From Perlucidibaca piscinae DSM 21586 (GTDB lineage Bacteria; Pseudomonadota; Gammaproteobacteria; Pseudomonadales; Moraxellaceae): a DNA stretch of 64,000 nt. This document shows, in pieces, positions 13,844 through 21,758 of the stretch. The notes below the pieces were generated by a model. That model saw nothing but the letters and a program-made list of their open reading frames with translations. It had not been told where the DNA came from and did not search any database. The position numbers and the translations under genes were made by a program. Location: contig NZ_ATUE01000005.1 of assembly GCF_000420045.1 (NCBI RefSeq), forward strand, positions 434,001-498,000. Reading direction: 5' to 3'. Position 1 is the first letter of the stretch, and the number at the start of each line of letters is the position of its first letter.

Positions 13844-15670
13844 ATGTGCGGAATTGTCGGGGCCATTGGCGAGCGTCACATCACGGAAGTGCTGATCGAG
13901 GGCCTGCGCCGCCTCGAATACCGCGGCTATGACTCGGCCGGCCTGGCCGTGATCGATCAGGGCGGCATCGTGCGCGAGCGCCAGCCCGGCAAGGTTCAGG
14001 CCCTGGCCGACGCCAGCCATGCCGCCGGCATCGACGGTTATGTCGGCATCGCCCACACGCGCTGGGCCACGCATGGCGCACCGACCCAGGACAATGCCCA
14101 CCCGCATCAGTCCGGCGACATCGCCGTCGTGCACAACGGCATCATCGAGAACTACGAGGCGCTGCGCGAGCGCCTGCAGGGCGAGGGCTTCGTGTTCACC
14201 TCGCAGACCGACACCGAAGTGGTGCCGCACCTGATCCAGTCCGAGCTGCGCAAGGGCGGTGATTTCATCGACGCCGTCAAGCGTGCCGTGGCCCAGCTGC
14301 ATGGCGCCTTCGCCCTCGGCATCATCCGCGCCTGCGAGCCGGAGCGCCTGATCGCGGTGCGTCAGGGTTCGCCGCTGGTGGTCGGACTCGGCATTGGCGA
14401 GAACTTCCTCAGCTCCGACCAGCTCGCGCTGCTGCCGGTGACCAACCGCTTCATCTACCTGGAGGAAGGCGACTTCGTGGTGCTGACGCGCCAGAAGGTG
14501 TCGGTCTGGGACCGCAACGGTGATGTCGTGAAGCGTCCGGCGGTGGAGCTGGATGCCACCCTGCATGCCAGCACCAAGGGCGGCTACAAGCACTACATGC
14601 TGAAGGAGATCTACGAGCAGCCGGCGGCCATCCAGCGTACCCTCAACGGCCGCGTCAGTCAGGGCCGTGTCGCGCTCGACGCCTTCGGTCCGCAGGCCGC
14701 CGAGCTGCTGGCCAAGGCCAGGCACATCCAGATTCTCGCCTGCGGCACCAGCTACCACGCCGGCTTTGTCGCCAAGTACTGGTTCGAGGCGATTGCCGGC
14801 ATCTCCTGCCATGTCGAGGTCGCCAGCGAGTTCCGCTACCGCACGACGGTGCTGCCGCCCGATACCTTGCTGGTGACGATTTCCCAGTCCGGCGAGACCG
14901 CCGACACCCTGGCCGCGCTGCGCGAGGTCAAGGCGCGCGCCATCGGTTCGCTGTGCATCTGCAACGTGCCGACCTCGACCCTGGTGCGCGAGTCCGACAT
15001 GGCCTTCATCACCCATGCCGGCCCCGAGATCGGCGTGGCGTCGACCAAGGCCTTCACCACCCAGCTGGTGGCCCTGCTGCTGCTGGTGCTGGCTGCCGGA
15101 CGCCAGCATGGCAACGTCAGTGCCGACCGTGAACGCGAGATCGTGGCCCAGCTCAACCAGCTGCCCAACCTGCTGGAAACGGTGCTGGCACTGGACCCGC
15201 AGATCGAGCGCATCGCCGAGCGCTTCGGCGAGAAGCACCACACCCTGTTCCTCGGCCGTGGCGCGCAATACCCGGTGGCCATGGAGGGGGCGCTCAAGCT
15301 CAAGGAAATCTCCTACATCCATGCCGAGGCCTACCCGGCCGGCGAGCTCAAGCACGGCCCGCTGGCGCTGGTCGACAACGACATGCCGGTGGTCGCGGTG
15401 GCGCCCAAGAACGATCTCATCGACAAGCTCAAGTCCAACCTGCAGGAAGTGCGCGCGCGGGCCGGCGAGCTCTACGTGTTCGCCGACCGCAACGCCGACG
15501 TGCGTCCGGAGCCGGGCCTGACCGTGTTCCCGATGCCGGGTGTGGCCGACGAGGTCGCGCCCATCGTCTACACCATCCCGCTGCAGCTGCTGTCGTACCA
15601 CGTGGCCGTGATCAAGGGCACCGACGTCGACCAGCCGCGCAACCTCGCCAAGTCGGTGACCGTGGAATAA
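13844..15670 (+). CDS. glmS: Glutamine-fructose-6-phosphate aminotransferase GlmS
   Basis: GlmS converts fructose-6-phosphate and glutamine to glucosamine-6-phosphate, the entry step to UDP-GlcNAc. The 608-residue product starts [11 protein letters not shown], so Cys2 is available as the N-terminal nucleophile of the glutaminase domain (1-240). Two SIS domains follow; the first has [11 protein letters not shown], and the protein ends in the conserved [10 protein letters not shown] tail that closes the active site. AGGAG precedes the ATG by eight bases. Confidence 0.99.
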   Translation: MCGIVGAIGERHITEVLIEGLRRLEYRGYDSAGLAVIDQGGIVRERQPGKVQALADASHAAGIDGYVGIAHTRWATHGAPTQDNAHPHQSGDIAVVHNGIIENYEALRERLQGEGFVFTSQTDTEVVPHLIQSELRKGGDFIDAVKRAVAQLHGAFALGIIRACEPERLIAVRQGSPLVVGLGIGENFLSSDQLALLPVTNRFIYLEEGDFVVLTRQKVSVWDRNGDVVKRPAVELDATLHASTKGGYKHYMLKEIYEQPAAIQRTLNGRVSQGRVALDAFGPQAAELLAKARHIQILACGTSYHAGFVAKYWFEAIAGISCHVEVASEFRYRTTVLPPDTLLVTISQSGETADTLAALREVKARAIGSLCICNVPTSTLVRESDMAFITHAGPEIGVASTKAFTTQLVALLLLVLAAGRQHGNVSADREREIVAQLNQLPNLLETVLALDPQIERIAERFGEKHHTLFLGRGAQYPVAMEGALKLKEISYIHAEAYPAGELKHGPLALVDNDMPVVAVAPKNDLIDKLKSNLQEVRARAGELYVFADRNADVRPEPGLTVFPMPGVADEVAPIVYTIPLQLLSYHVAVIKGTDVDQPRNLAKSVTVE

Positions 15671-15704
15671 GTCGCTGGCGCGTGGCGCAGCAGGAGAGCA
15701 GGCG

Positions 15705-17759
15705 GTGAAAGACAAGATCCTGATGGCGCTGGTGGTGCTGGCTGCCGTGGCCTCGCTGGCCGTGCTGGCACTGCACCGCGGCGAAACCCTGAACGCAGCC
15801 TGGCTGGTGGTGGCGTCGACCGCGGTCTACGTCATCGCCTACCGCTACTACAGCCGCTACCTGGCCGGCCCGGTGCTGGGGCTGGATGCGCGCCGGCTGA
15901 CGCCGGCGCATCGTCACGGTGACGGCCTCGACTACGTGCCCACGCATCGCGTGGTGCTGTTCGGCCACCACTTCGCTGCCATCGCCGGCGCCGGTCCGCT
16001 GATCGGCCCGGTACTGGCCGCGCAGATGGGCTATCTGCCCGGCACGCTGTGGCTGCTGGCCGGCGTGGTGCTGGCCGGTGCGGTGCAGGACATGCTGATC
16101 CTGGCCGCCTCGTCGCGGCGTGACGGCCGCTCGCTGGGCGACATGATCCGCAGCGAGCTGGGCCCGCTGGCCGGCACCGTCGCCGGCATCGGCATTCTCG
16201 CCATCATGATCATCCTGCTCGCCGTGCTTGGCCTGGTGGTGGTGAAGGCGCTGGCGCACTCGCCCTGGGGCACCTTCACCGTGGTGGCGACCATTCCCAT
16301 CGCGGTGTTCATGGGGCTGTACCTGCGCTACCTGCGTCCCGGCCGCATCGGCGAGATGTCGCTGATCGGCCTGGTGCTGCTGTTCCTGTCCATCGTCGCC
16401 GGCGGCTGGGTCGCCGAGCACGAGACCTGGAAGGTCGTGTTCACGCGCAGCGGCGAAGAGCTGGCGCTGGGCCTGATCGCTTATGGCGCGCTGGCCTCGG
16501 TGCTGCCGGTGTGGCTGCTGCTGGCGCCGCGCGACTACCTGTCGACCTTCCTCAAGATCGGCACCATCGTGGCACTGGCGCTGGGCATCCTGTTCGTCCT
16601 GCCGGAACTGAAGATGCCGGCGCTGAGCCAGTTCATCGACGGCAGCGGGCCGGTGTTCGCGGGCGAGCTGTTCCCCTTCCTGTTCATCACCATCGCCTGC
16701 GGCGCGGTGTCCGGCTTCCATGCCCTGGTGTCGTCGGGCACCACGCCCAAGCTGCTCGACAACGAGCGCGACGTGCGTCCCATCGGCTACGGCGCCATGC
16801 TCATGGAGTCGTTCGTGGCCATCATGGCGCTGATCGCCGCCTGCGTCATCGAGCCCGGCATCTACTTCGCCCTGAACTCGCCGCCGGCGCTGATCGGCAA
16901 GACGGTGGAAGAGGCGGCGGCGGTGATCAGCCAGTGGGGCTTCTCGGTGACGCCCGAGCTGCTGGCGCAGACCGCCAAGGACATCGGCGAGGAAAGCATC
17001 CTGTCACGTGCCGGCGGCGCACCGACGCTGGCGGTGGGCATGGCCTACATCCTGTCGTCGGTGATCGGCGGCAGCGGCATGATGGCGTTCTGGTACCACT
17101 TCGCCATCCTGTTCGAGGCGCTGTTCATTCTCACCACCATCGACGCCGGCACCCGGGTCGGCCGCTTCATGATCCAGGACTTGCTCGGCAACCTGCACGC
17201 GCCGTTCCGCGACACCCGCCTGTGGTGGCCCAACCTGGTCGCCACCAGCCTCTGCGTGGGCGGCTGGGGCTGGTTCCTGTACCAGGGCGTGATCGATCCG
17301 CTCGGTGGCATCAACACGCTGTGGCCGCTGTTCGGCATCGCCAACCAGATGCTTGCCGCCATGGCCCTGCTGCTCGCCGGCGCGCTGCTGGTGCGCCAGC
17401 AGAAGGCCCGTCACGCCTGGGTGGCGCTGCTGCCCGCGAGCTGGATCCTGGTCATCACCCTGACCGCGAGCTGGCAGAAGCTGTTCCATGACAACCCGCG
17501 CATCGGCTTCCTGGCCCATGCCGAACAGTTCAGCGCGGCCGCCGCTGCCGGCGAGGTGCTGGCACCGGCCAAGAGCCTGGCGCAGATGCATCAGGTGATC
17601 TTCAACGACCACATCAACGCCACGCTGTGCGCGCTGTTCATGGCGGTGGTGCTGACCATGCTGTTCTGCAGCCTGCGCGCCATGGCCCGGGCCCTGCGCA
17701 GCGGCCGCGTGCAAAGCAGCGAGACGGCGCCGGTGTATGCCAGCGGAGCCGGCGCATGA
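15705..17759 (+). CDS. CstA-family carbon-starvation transporter
   Basis: The CstA family includes the E. coli peptide/pyruvate carrier CstA and the pyruvate-proton symporter BtsT. The 684-residue product is hydrophobic throughout with about 16-18 predicted membrane segments, and has the family segments RYYSRYLAGPVLGLDARRLTPA (about 46-67), HHFAAIAGAGPLIGPVLAAQ and FHALVSSGTTPKLLDNE. The start is GTG at 15705 behind CAGGAGAG. It overlaps the next gene by four bases (ATGA), matching the cstA-ybdD and btsT-yjiX pairs. Sequence alone does not say whether pyruvate or peptides are carried. Confidence 0.9.
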   Translation: MKDKILMALVVLAAVASLAVLALHRGETLNAAWLVVASTAVYVIAYRYYSRYLAGPVLGLDARRLTPAHRHGDGLDYVPTHRVVLFGHHFAAIAGAGPLIGPVLAAQMGYLPGTLWLLAGVVLAGAVQDMLILAASSRRDGRSLGDMIRSELGPLAGTVAGIGILAIMIILLAVLGLVVVKALAHSPWGTFTVVATIPIAVFMGLYLRYLRPGRIGEMSLIGLVLLFLSIVAGGWVAEHETWKVVFTRSGEELALGLIAYGALASVLPVWLLLAPRDYLSTFLKIGTIVALALGILFVLPELKMPALSQFIDGSGPVFAGELFPFLFITIACGAVSGFHALVSSGTTPKLLDNERDVRPIGYGAMLMESFVAIMALIAACVIEPGIYFALNSPPALIGKTVEEAAAVISQWGFSVTPELLAQTAKDIGEESILSRAGGAPTLAVGMAYILSSVIGGSGMMAFWYHFAILFEALFILTTIDAGTRVGRFMIQDLLGNLHAPFRDTRLWWPNLVATSLCVGGWGWFLYQGVIDPLGGINTLWPLFGIANQMLAAMALLLAGALLVRQQKARHAWVALLPASWILVITLTASWQKLFHDNPRIGFLAHAEQFSAAAAAGEVLAPAKSLAQMHQVIFNDHINATLCALFMAVVLTMLFCSLRAMARALRSGRVQSSETAPVYASGAGA

Positions 17760-17962
17760 GCTCCGGCGGCCGGCTGACGCAGCTCTGGCAGCGCAGCCGC
17801 CAGTTCGGCGCCATGCTGGTCGGCGTACCCGATTACGATGCCTACGTGGCGCACATGCAGCTCAAGCATCCCGAGCTGACGCCGATGACCCGCGAGCAGT
17901 TCGTGCGTTCGCGCATGGAGGCCAGGCTGGGGGCGAAGACGCCGGGGAAGTGTCCGTGCTAG
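17756..17962 (+). CDS. YbdD/YjiX-family small protein
   Basis: This 68-residue protein belongs to the small family always found downstream of cstA or btsT; in E. coli the partner is needed for full transport activity. It has the family features PDYDAYVAHMQLKHPE (about 25-40) and MTREQFVRSRMEARLG, and ends with a cysteine pair (KCPC). It starts inside the end of the transporter gene (ATGA overlap). Its TAG stop is followed at once by GTTGGGT, the putative junction of the integron-like cassette. Confidence 0.87.
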   Translation: MSSGGRLTQLWQRSRQFGAMLVGVPDYDAYVAHMQLKHPELTPMTREQFVRSRMEARLGAKTPGKCPC

Positions 17963-17969
17963 GTTGGGT
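17963..17969 (+). other. Integron core-site heptamer (GTTRRRY) at left edge of the cassette region
   Basis: GTTGGGT fits the GTTRRRY core recombined by integron integrases, and lies directly after the stop codon ending at 17962. The same six-base start, TTGGG, recurs at the second junction (19064-19070). It is read as the point where cassette 1 joined the host sequence, possibly as a secondary target since no attI or hairpin is seen to its left. Confidence 0.55.
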
Positions 17970-19064
17970 TTTCTGAGCTGGTGATGCTGGCGGCTAAGTG
18001 TTTGCGGTGCTTCAGGGAAGGGGTGCGGGGTCGGGTTTTCCAGGGCATTGAGAGGTCTGGATATTTTGATCAGTTATCCGCGTTATGCCGCAAAGCACAT
18101 TCATTACACCGCACTTCTGCGGTCGAATTTAAGTTAGCCGCTCAAAAAAGTATGCGTGAAATCATCTTAGAGCTTGGTGCAGAAGGCGGGTCTATAACTC
18201 TCTACGGAACGCGAGGGAGTGATGGTCTGCGCAAGTATCACTTGGCAAGAAACTCTGTGGCGCTACATGACCAACTGCAAGGCGATCTGCCTGACGAGGA
18301 ACCTACGTCAGAGTCGAAGAAGGTTGGATCTCTGGCAAAGGCCATGGCCCTGCTTGGTAATTACCCGAGTTGGTACAAGCTAGTGCCGCTTGAGGTGCAT
18401 CAGGATTTCGCGAATAGATTCATTCAAGAGGTCTCAAAACTAGGGGGCCAGGCATATGCAGCTAGGTGGCGCGAGCGGTTAGGGGTTTCCCCGTCTAGGC
18501 TGGAAGGCAAGTCGAAGGGTAATTCAAGGTCGTCTGGCCTACTTGAACAAATGGCCGCGACCAAAGTGCGAACCCTGTATGAGCGCTACTTGGAGTTGGT
18601 TCGCTTGGAGGTCGAGGAATTCGGAGTAAAAGCGACAGAGGTTAGGCATCTAATTGGTCGTCTTGGTGAGTTTTACTGTGCGCTTGCCGTTGAAGGCAGC
18701 TTGGCCTCTACGGCAAACCAACATGGTTTTGACGTGATCGCAAAGAGCGGTAGGAAGATCAGCGTTAAGGCTACAGCTCAAAAGACGGGATTTGTAGCCA
18801 TATCATCTTCAACTGCTGGTCTTGCAGATGATCTGATGGTCATTGGCTATGATGCTGGTGAGTTGTCGGTTATTTTCTATGGTGACATCCAGCTGGCCCT
18901 GGACGCAGCAAGGCACTATCCAGAGAAATTGAAGTACGAACTAGACATTTCAACTGCAAGAAGTCTGGTTAGTGCTCCATTGCCTTGAGCATATGGGTGT
19001 GTGGGCGCCCAACCATTCGCTGCAGGCGCGACGGCCCTGTCGGGCCGCGGCCTGAGCTCAAACG
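17964..19064 (+). mobile_element. Integron-type gene cassette 1, without an integrase
   Basis: The segment runs from the G|TT crossover point at 17963/17964 to the crossover point inside the attC site at 19064/19065. It holds one gene and its attC, in the order expected of a cassette: a start codon about 20 bases after the junction, no clear promoter, and attC shortly after the stop. From about 18050 the base composition and codon choice (many A- and T-ending codons) are unlike the flanking genes. No intI gene is in the window, so this is best described as a cassette at a secondary site or part of an attC cluster lacking integrase. Confidence 0.7.
17984..18988 (+). CDS. Cassette-borne protein with a possible PD-(D/E)XK nuclease-like C-terminal domain
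   Basis: I do not recognise this 334-residue protein. Its C-terminal part (about 195-330) resembles the restriction-endonuclease-like fold: a helix with Glu229 (IGRLGEFYCALAVEG), then GFDVI with Asp250, then a short strand ISVKA with Lys262, which is the spacing of PD-(D/E)XK sites, although the residue before the K pair is Ser/Val, not Asp/Glu. The N-terminal half has no feature I can name. GTG 17981 and ATG 17984 lie just after the cassette junction; the first 20 codons do not look strongly coding, and ATG 18152 is a possible later start. Codon use differs from the host. It could be a restriction or other defence component, but that is inference. Confidence 0.62.
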   Translation: MLAAKCLRCFREGVRGRVFQGIERSGYFDQLSALCRKAHSLHRTSAVEFKLAAQKSMREIILELGAEGGSITLYGTRGSDGLRKYHLARNSVALHDQLQGDLPDEEPTSESKKVGSLAKAMALLGNYPSWYKLVPLEVHQDFANRFIQEVSKLGGQAYAARWRERLGVSPSRLEGKSKGNSRSSGLLEQMAATKVRTLYERYLELVRLEVEEFGVKATEVRHLIGRLGEFYCALAVEGSLASTANQHGFDVIAKSGRKISVKATAQKTGFVAISSSTAGLADDLMVIGYDAGELSVIFYGDIQLALDAARHYPEKLKYELDISTARSLVSAPLP

Positions 19065-19070
19065 TTGGGA
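19007..19070 (+). other. Integron attC recombination site
   Basis: All parts of an attC site are present in 64 bases. The R box is GCCCAAC (19007-19013) against GTTGGGA (19064-19070). The L box is GCT-G-CAGGC (19019-19027) against GCCTGAGC (19050-19057), eight perfect pairs once G19022 is bulged out; a single extrahelical base of this kind is a hallmark of attC. Spacers of five and six bases separate the boxes. The centre is a further stem, CGGCCC against GGGCCG (19032-19037 and 19042-19047). The layout closely follows known sites such as that of aadA cassettes. Confidence 0.9.
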
Positions 19071-19083
19071 ATAGGAGATCAGA

Positions 19084-19590
19084 GTGGATGCTGCGATCTG
19101 GGGCTTGCTCGGTACCATTGTTGGTGCATTGGCCAGCATCGCTACGTCTTGGATCGGGGGGCGTCATGCCTTCGGGCTCCAACGTCAGGTAGCGTCGGAG
19201 GAGCAGAAGGAACGACACAGAGCTTTCCAGCGAGAAACGCTCATCAAATTGCAGGAGGCACTACATGACTCTCTGAGAATGATGACGCGTGCTCATCTTG
19301 AGGATGCCGCATCCTTCAAAACGTCCGGAAACTCGCAGACGTCAATCCTTAGTGAAGACGTCAATGAAGGCGTACGGGTCGCAGGCCGCAGGCTGATCAT
19401 ACTCATCCAGCGCGTAGCGAATGATGATCTTCGCTCTGATCTCAAGGCAATCGCTGAGAATATGGCTCGAGTGGTTATGGCCAAGAGCCAACGAGAAGCC
19501 GATGCAGCTCTTGCTGATGTATATCAGGCAGGTGAGAGAGTGATGGAGCACATTGGCGCAGTCCTTCGGGGCTACTATGAATCAAAATAG
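19084..19590 (+). CDS. Cassette-borne small membrane-anchored protein of unknown function
   Basis: This 168-residue protein is not recognised. It has one N-terminal hydrophobic segment (about residues 5-25, ending at WIGG) followed by a long charged, helical region (about 30-165) likely to be cytoplasmic and in part coiled coil. The start is GTG 19084, six bases after AGGAG (19073-19077) and only 20 bases after the attC junction, as usual in integron cassettes. Codon use is less GC-rich than in neighbouring host genes. Such single-helix anchors with a helical tail are frequent among cassette proteins of unknown role. Confidence 0.68.
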   Translation: MDAAIWGLLGTIVGALASIATSWIGGRHAFGLQRQVASEEQKERHRAFQRETLIKLQEALHDSLRMMTRAHLEDAASFKTSGNSQTSILSEDVNEGVRVAGRRLIILIQRVANDDLRSDLKAIAENMARVVMAKSQREADAALADVYQAGERVMEHIGAVLRGYYESK

Positions 19591-19725
19591 ACAGAGCCAA
19601 ACAGATGCGTGCACGCGACGTGCGAAGACGCAGGCGCGTAATGAATGGCCTTAACGTGCGCTCTTCAACAGCAATTCTCAGAAAGTCCTAATCACTCGTT
19701 TGCAATTCGCAGCAGGAGGGAACAC

Positions 19726-20127
19726 ATGTTCAACCACATCATGCTCGGATCCAATGACATCGAGCGCTCGAAGCGTTTTTACGATACGGTCCTGTCCGTG
19801 CTGGGCGCCGGCGAGCCCGTTCGCAATGTCGCCCCGAGCGGGCACACGCGGCTTTTCTATCGGCACGATGGAAACACGCTGTGTCTCACGGAGCCCATCA
19901 ATGGTGAGCCAGCCACCGTGGCAAACGGCGCAACCATCGGCTTCAAGTGCGACTCTCCCGAGCAGGTGCATGCCTTTCACGACACGGCTGTTGCCCATGG
20001 CGGCACCTCGATAGAGCAGCCGCCGGGTCTGCGTCAGGGCAGCATGGGTGCGCTTTATCTTGCCTATGTGCGTGATCCGGACGGCAACAAGCTGTGCGCG
20101 CTGCATCGGGTGAAGCAGGCCACGTGA
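19726..20127 (+). CDS. VOC-superfamily (glyoxalase/dioxygenase-fold) protein
   Basis: The 133-residue product is a single vicinal-oxygen-chelate module pair: it begins MFNHIMLGSNDIERSKRFYD, typical of the family, and ends with YVRDPDGNKLCALH. VOC proteins include glyoxalases, dioxygenases and antibiotic-binding proteins; this one cannot be placed further. The ATG at 19726 follows a strong AGGAGGG. It is followed 20 bases on by a second VOC gene. VOC genes are common in integron cassettes, but no attC lies on either side, and codon use is close to the host's. Confidence 0.82.
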   Translation: MFNHIMLGSNDIERSKRFYDTVLSVLGAGEPVRNVAPSGHTRLFYRHDGNTLCLTEPINGEPATVANGATIGFKCDSPEQVHAFHDTAVAHGGTSIEQPPGLRQGSMGALYLAYVRDPDGNKLCALHRVKQAT

Positions 20128-20147
20128 TTCGTGGTGGGAACTGCCCC

Positions 20148-20564
20148 ATGAGGCCCGCCATCACTGTCATCACCCTTGGCGTCGACGACCTCGACGCCTC
20201 CCTGCGCTTCTACCGTGATGGTCTGGGTTTTCCCACCGACGGCATTGTCGGCACGGAGTTCGAGCAGGGTGCGGTGGTGTTCATTCCGCTGCAGGCGGGC
20301 TTGCGCCTGGCGCTGTGGCCGCGCAGGAGCATCGCGCACGACACCGGACTGGCGCTGGCGGCGCCCAATCCCGCCAACATGACCCTGGGCCACAATGTCG
20401 CGACCACTGCGGAGGTCGATGCCGTCATGGCCCGCGCCAGGGCAGCAGGCGCTGCCATCGTGAAGGCGGCACACGATACCTTCTGGGGTGGCTACGCCGG
20501 CTATTTCCAGGACCCGGACGGCCATCTCTGGGAGGTTGTCTGGAATCCGCAGTGGTCAGCATGA
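20148..20564 (+). CDS. VOC-superfamily protein
   Basis: A second VOC-fold protein, 138 residues, begins MRPAITVITLGVDDLDASL and ends with the typical YFQDPDGHLWEVVWNP. It is closer to the glyoxalase-like proteins often annotated as bleomycin-resistance-like, but substrate is unknown. It is not a close copy of its neighbour. The in-frame codons before 20148 overlap the previous gene and were rejected. The stop overlaps the next start (ATGA), so it is likely cotranslated with the gamma-glutamylcyclotransferase-like gene. Confidence 0.82.
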   Translation: MRPAITVITLGVDDLDASLRFYRDGLGFPTDGIVGTEFEQGAVVFIPLQAGLRLALWPRRSIAHDTGLALAAPNPANMTLGHNVATTAEVDAVMARARAAGAAIVKAAHDTFWGGYAGYFQDPDGHLWEVVWNPQWSA

Positions 20565-20938
20565 GCGTGTGCGACATGCCTGCACCCGATCACCTTTTCG
20601 TTTACGGCACCCTGGCCCCCGGTCAGGCCAATGCCGACCAGCTCGCCGGCCTGCGCGGCGACTGGCAGCCTGCCTGCGTGCGCGGTGTCGTGCGGCCGGA
20701 TGGCTGGGGTGCGGCGGCCGGCTATCCGGGGCTGATCCTCGATGACGCGGCGGGCGAGGTGCGCGGCCTGCTCTTCACCTCCGCGGACCTGGCGGCGCAC
20801 TGGCACCGGCTCGATGCCTTCGAGGGCGAGGGCTATGTGCGCGTGACGGTATCGGTGCGTCGTGACGATGGCGAATGGGTACAGGCGCAGGTCTATGCGC
20901 TGGCGGAGTGGCCCGAGGGCCTGCCCGTCCATGGCTGA
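20561..20938 (+). CDS. Gamma-glutamylcyclotransferase-fold protein (AIG2/GGCT family)
   Basis: The 125-residue product has the GGCT signature loop FVYGTLAPGQAN (about residues 11-22) and the family's catalytic glutamate in DAFEGEGY near residue 88. Members cleave gamma-glutamyl peptides to 5-oxoproline; bacterial members such as YtfP are of uncertain substrate. It overlaps the VOC gene by four bases and the truC gene by eight bases, so 20148-21752 reads as one compact operon. Confidence 0.84.
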   Translation: MSVCDMPAPDHLFVYGTLAPGQANADQLAGLRGDWQPACVRGVVRPDGWGAAAGYPGLILDDAAGEVRGLLFTSADLAAHWHRLDAFEGEGYVRVTVSVRRDDGEWVQAQVYALAEWPEGLPVHG

Positions 20939-21752
20939 TGAGGCGGTCTGGCCGACCAACCCGCTCCGGCTCATCCGCCGTGATGACCACCTGCTGGCGG
21001 TGCACAAGCCCGCCGGCCTGCTTGTGCACCGCAGCCCCATAGACCGTCACGAGACCGAGTTCGCGCTGCAGCATGCGCGTGCGCTCAATGGCGGCGAGCA
21101 TGTGTATCCGGTGCATCGGCTGGACCGGCCGACCTCCGGTCTGCTGCTGTTCGCGCGTGACCCGGACACGGCCAGCCGGGTCGGCGAGGCCTTCATGGCC
21201 GGCGAGGTGGGCAAGACCTATCTCGCCGTGGTGCGGGGCTGGACGCCGGACAGCGGCGTCATCGATCAGCCGCTGCGCGACAAGGCCATAGACCGTCGTG
21301 ATGATCGCGTGCAGGCCCTGCGCGAGGCGCGCACGCGTTACCGGCGACTTGCCGTCTGCGAGATTCCTGTCGCCATCGAGCGCTATCCGGCCAGCCGTTA
21401 CAGCCTGCTCGAACTGCAGCCGGAAAGCGGGCGTCAGCACCAGCTGCGCCGGCACATGCAGCACATCAGTCATCCCATCATTGGTGACACCAACTACGGC
21501 CGCACCCGGCACAACCACTATTTCGCCGGGCGCTTCGGCGGCGGGCGCCTGATGCTGGCGTCAACCCGGCTGCAGCTGCGTCACCCGCACACGGGTCTGC
21601 TGCTGACGCTGAGCGCCGCGCCGGAGCAGAGCTTCATGCAGGTGCTGAGCCTGTTCCCGGACATGAGCGAGGACGCGCTGGCGGCCCTGGCGGAGCAGCC
21701 ATCGGTGACGAGCGCTCTGGCGGACTGTCGTAGCGGCAGGGAAGGGCGCTGA
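20931..21752 (+). CDS. truC: tRNA pseudouridine65 synthase TruC
   Basis: TruC converts U65 of tRNA(Ile) and tRNA(Asp) to pseudouridine. The 273-residue product has the RluA-type catalytic motif HRLDRPTSG near residue 63, with the essential aspartate, and the later TGRQHQLRRH-type segment (here SGRQHQLRRHM), followed by GDTNYGRTRHN. Close similarity to E. coli TruC at the C-terminal block, and the lack of an S4 domain, favour TruC over RluA, RluC or RluD. The start at 20931 (MADEAVWPTNPLRL) gives normal length; earlier in-frame codons lie inside the preceding gene. Confidence 0.87.
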   Translation: MADEAVWPTNPLRLIRRDDHLLAVHKPAGLLVHRSPIDRHETEFALQHARALNGGEHVYPVHRLDRPTSGLLLFARDPDTASRVGEAFMAGEVGKTYLAVVRGWTPDSGVIDQPLRDKAIDRRDDRVQALREARTRYRRLAVCEIPVAIERYPASRYSLLELQPESGRQHQLRRHMQHISHPIIGDTNYGRTRHNHYFAGRFGGGRLMLASTRLQLRHPHTGLLLTLSAAPEQSFMQVLSLFPDMSEDALAALAEQPSVTSALADCRSGREGR

Positions 21753-21758
21753 GCGCCG

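Noticed and set aside
12263..15715. A 1150-codon open frame on the minus strand opposite glmU and glmS
   Set aside because: It mirrors two certain genes; long antisense frames arise in GC-rich DNA from codon bias. The translation is low-complexity, rich in His, Gln, Gly and Asp, with no domain.
19596..19704. Possible second attC: GCCAAAC at 19596-19602 and GTTTGCA at 19698-19704
   Set aside because: The outer heptamers pair over five bases only and depart from RYYYAAC/GTTRRRY, and the bases just inside (AGATGCGTG against CCTAATCACTC) are not complementary, so no L box forms.
19726..20564. The two VOC genes as further integron cassettes
   Set aside because: No attC lies before, between or after them, codon use is host-like, and the second is tightly overlapped with a conserved-looking operon ending in truC.
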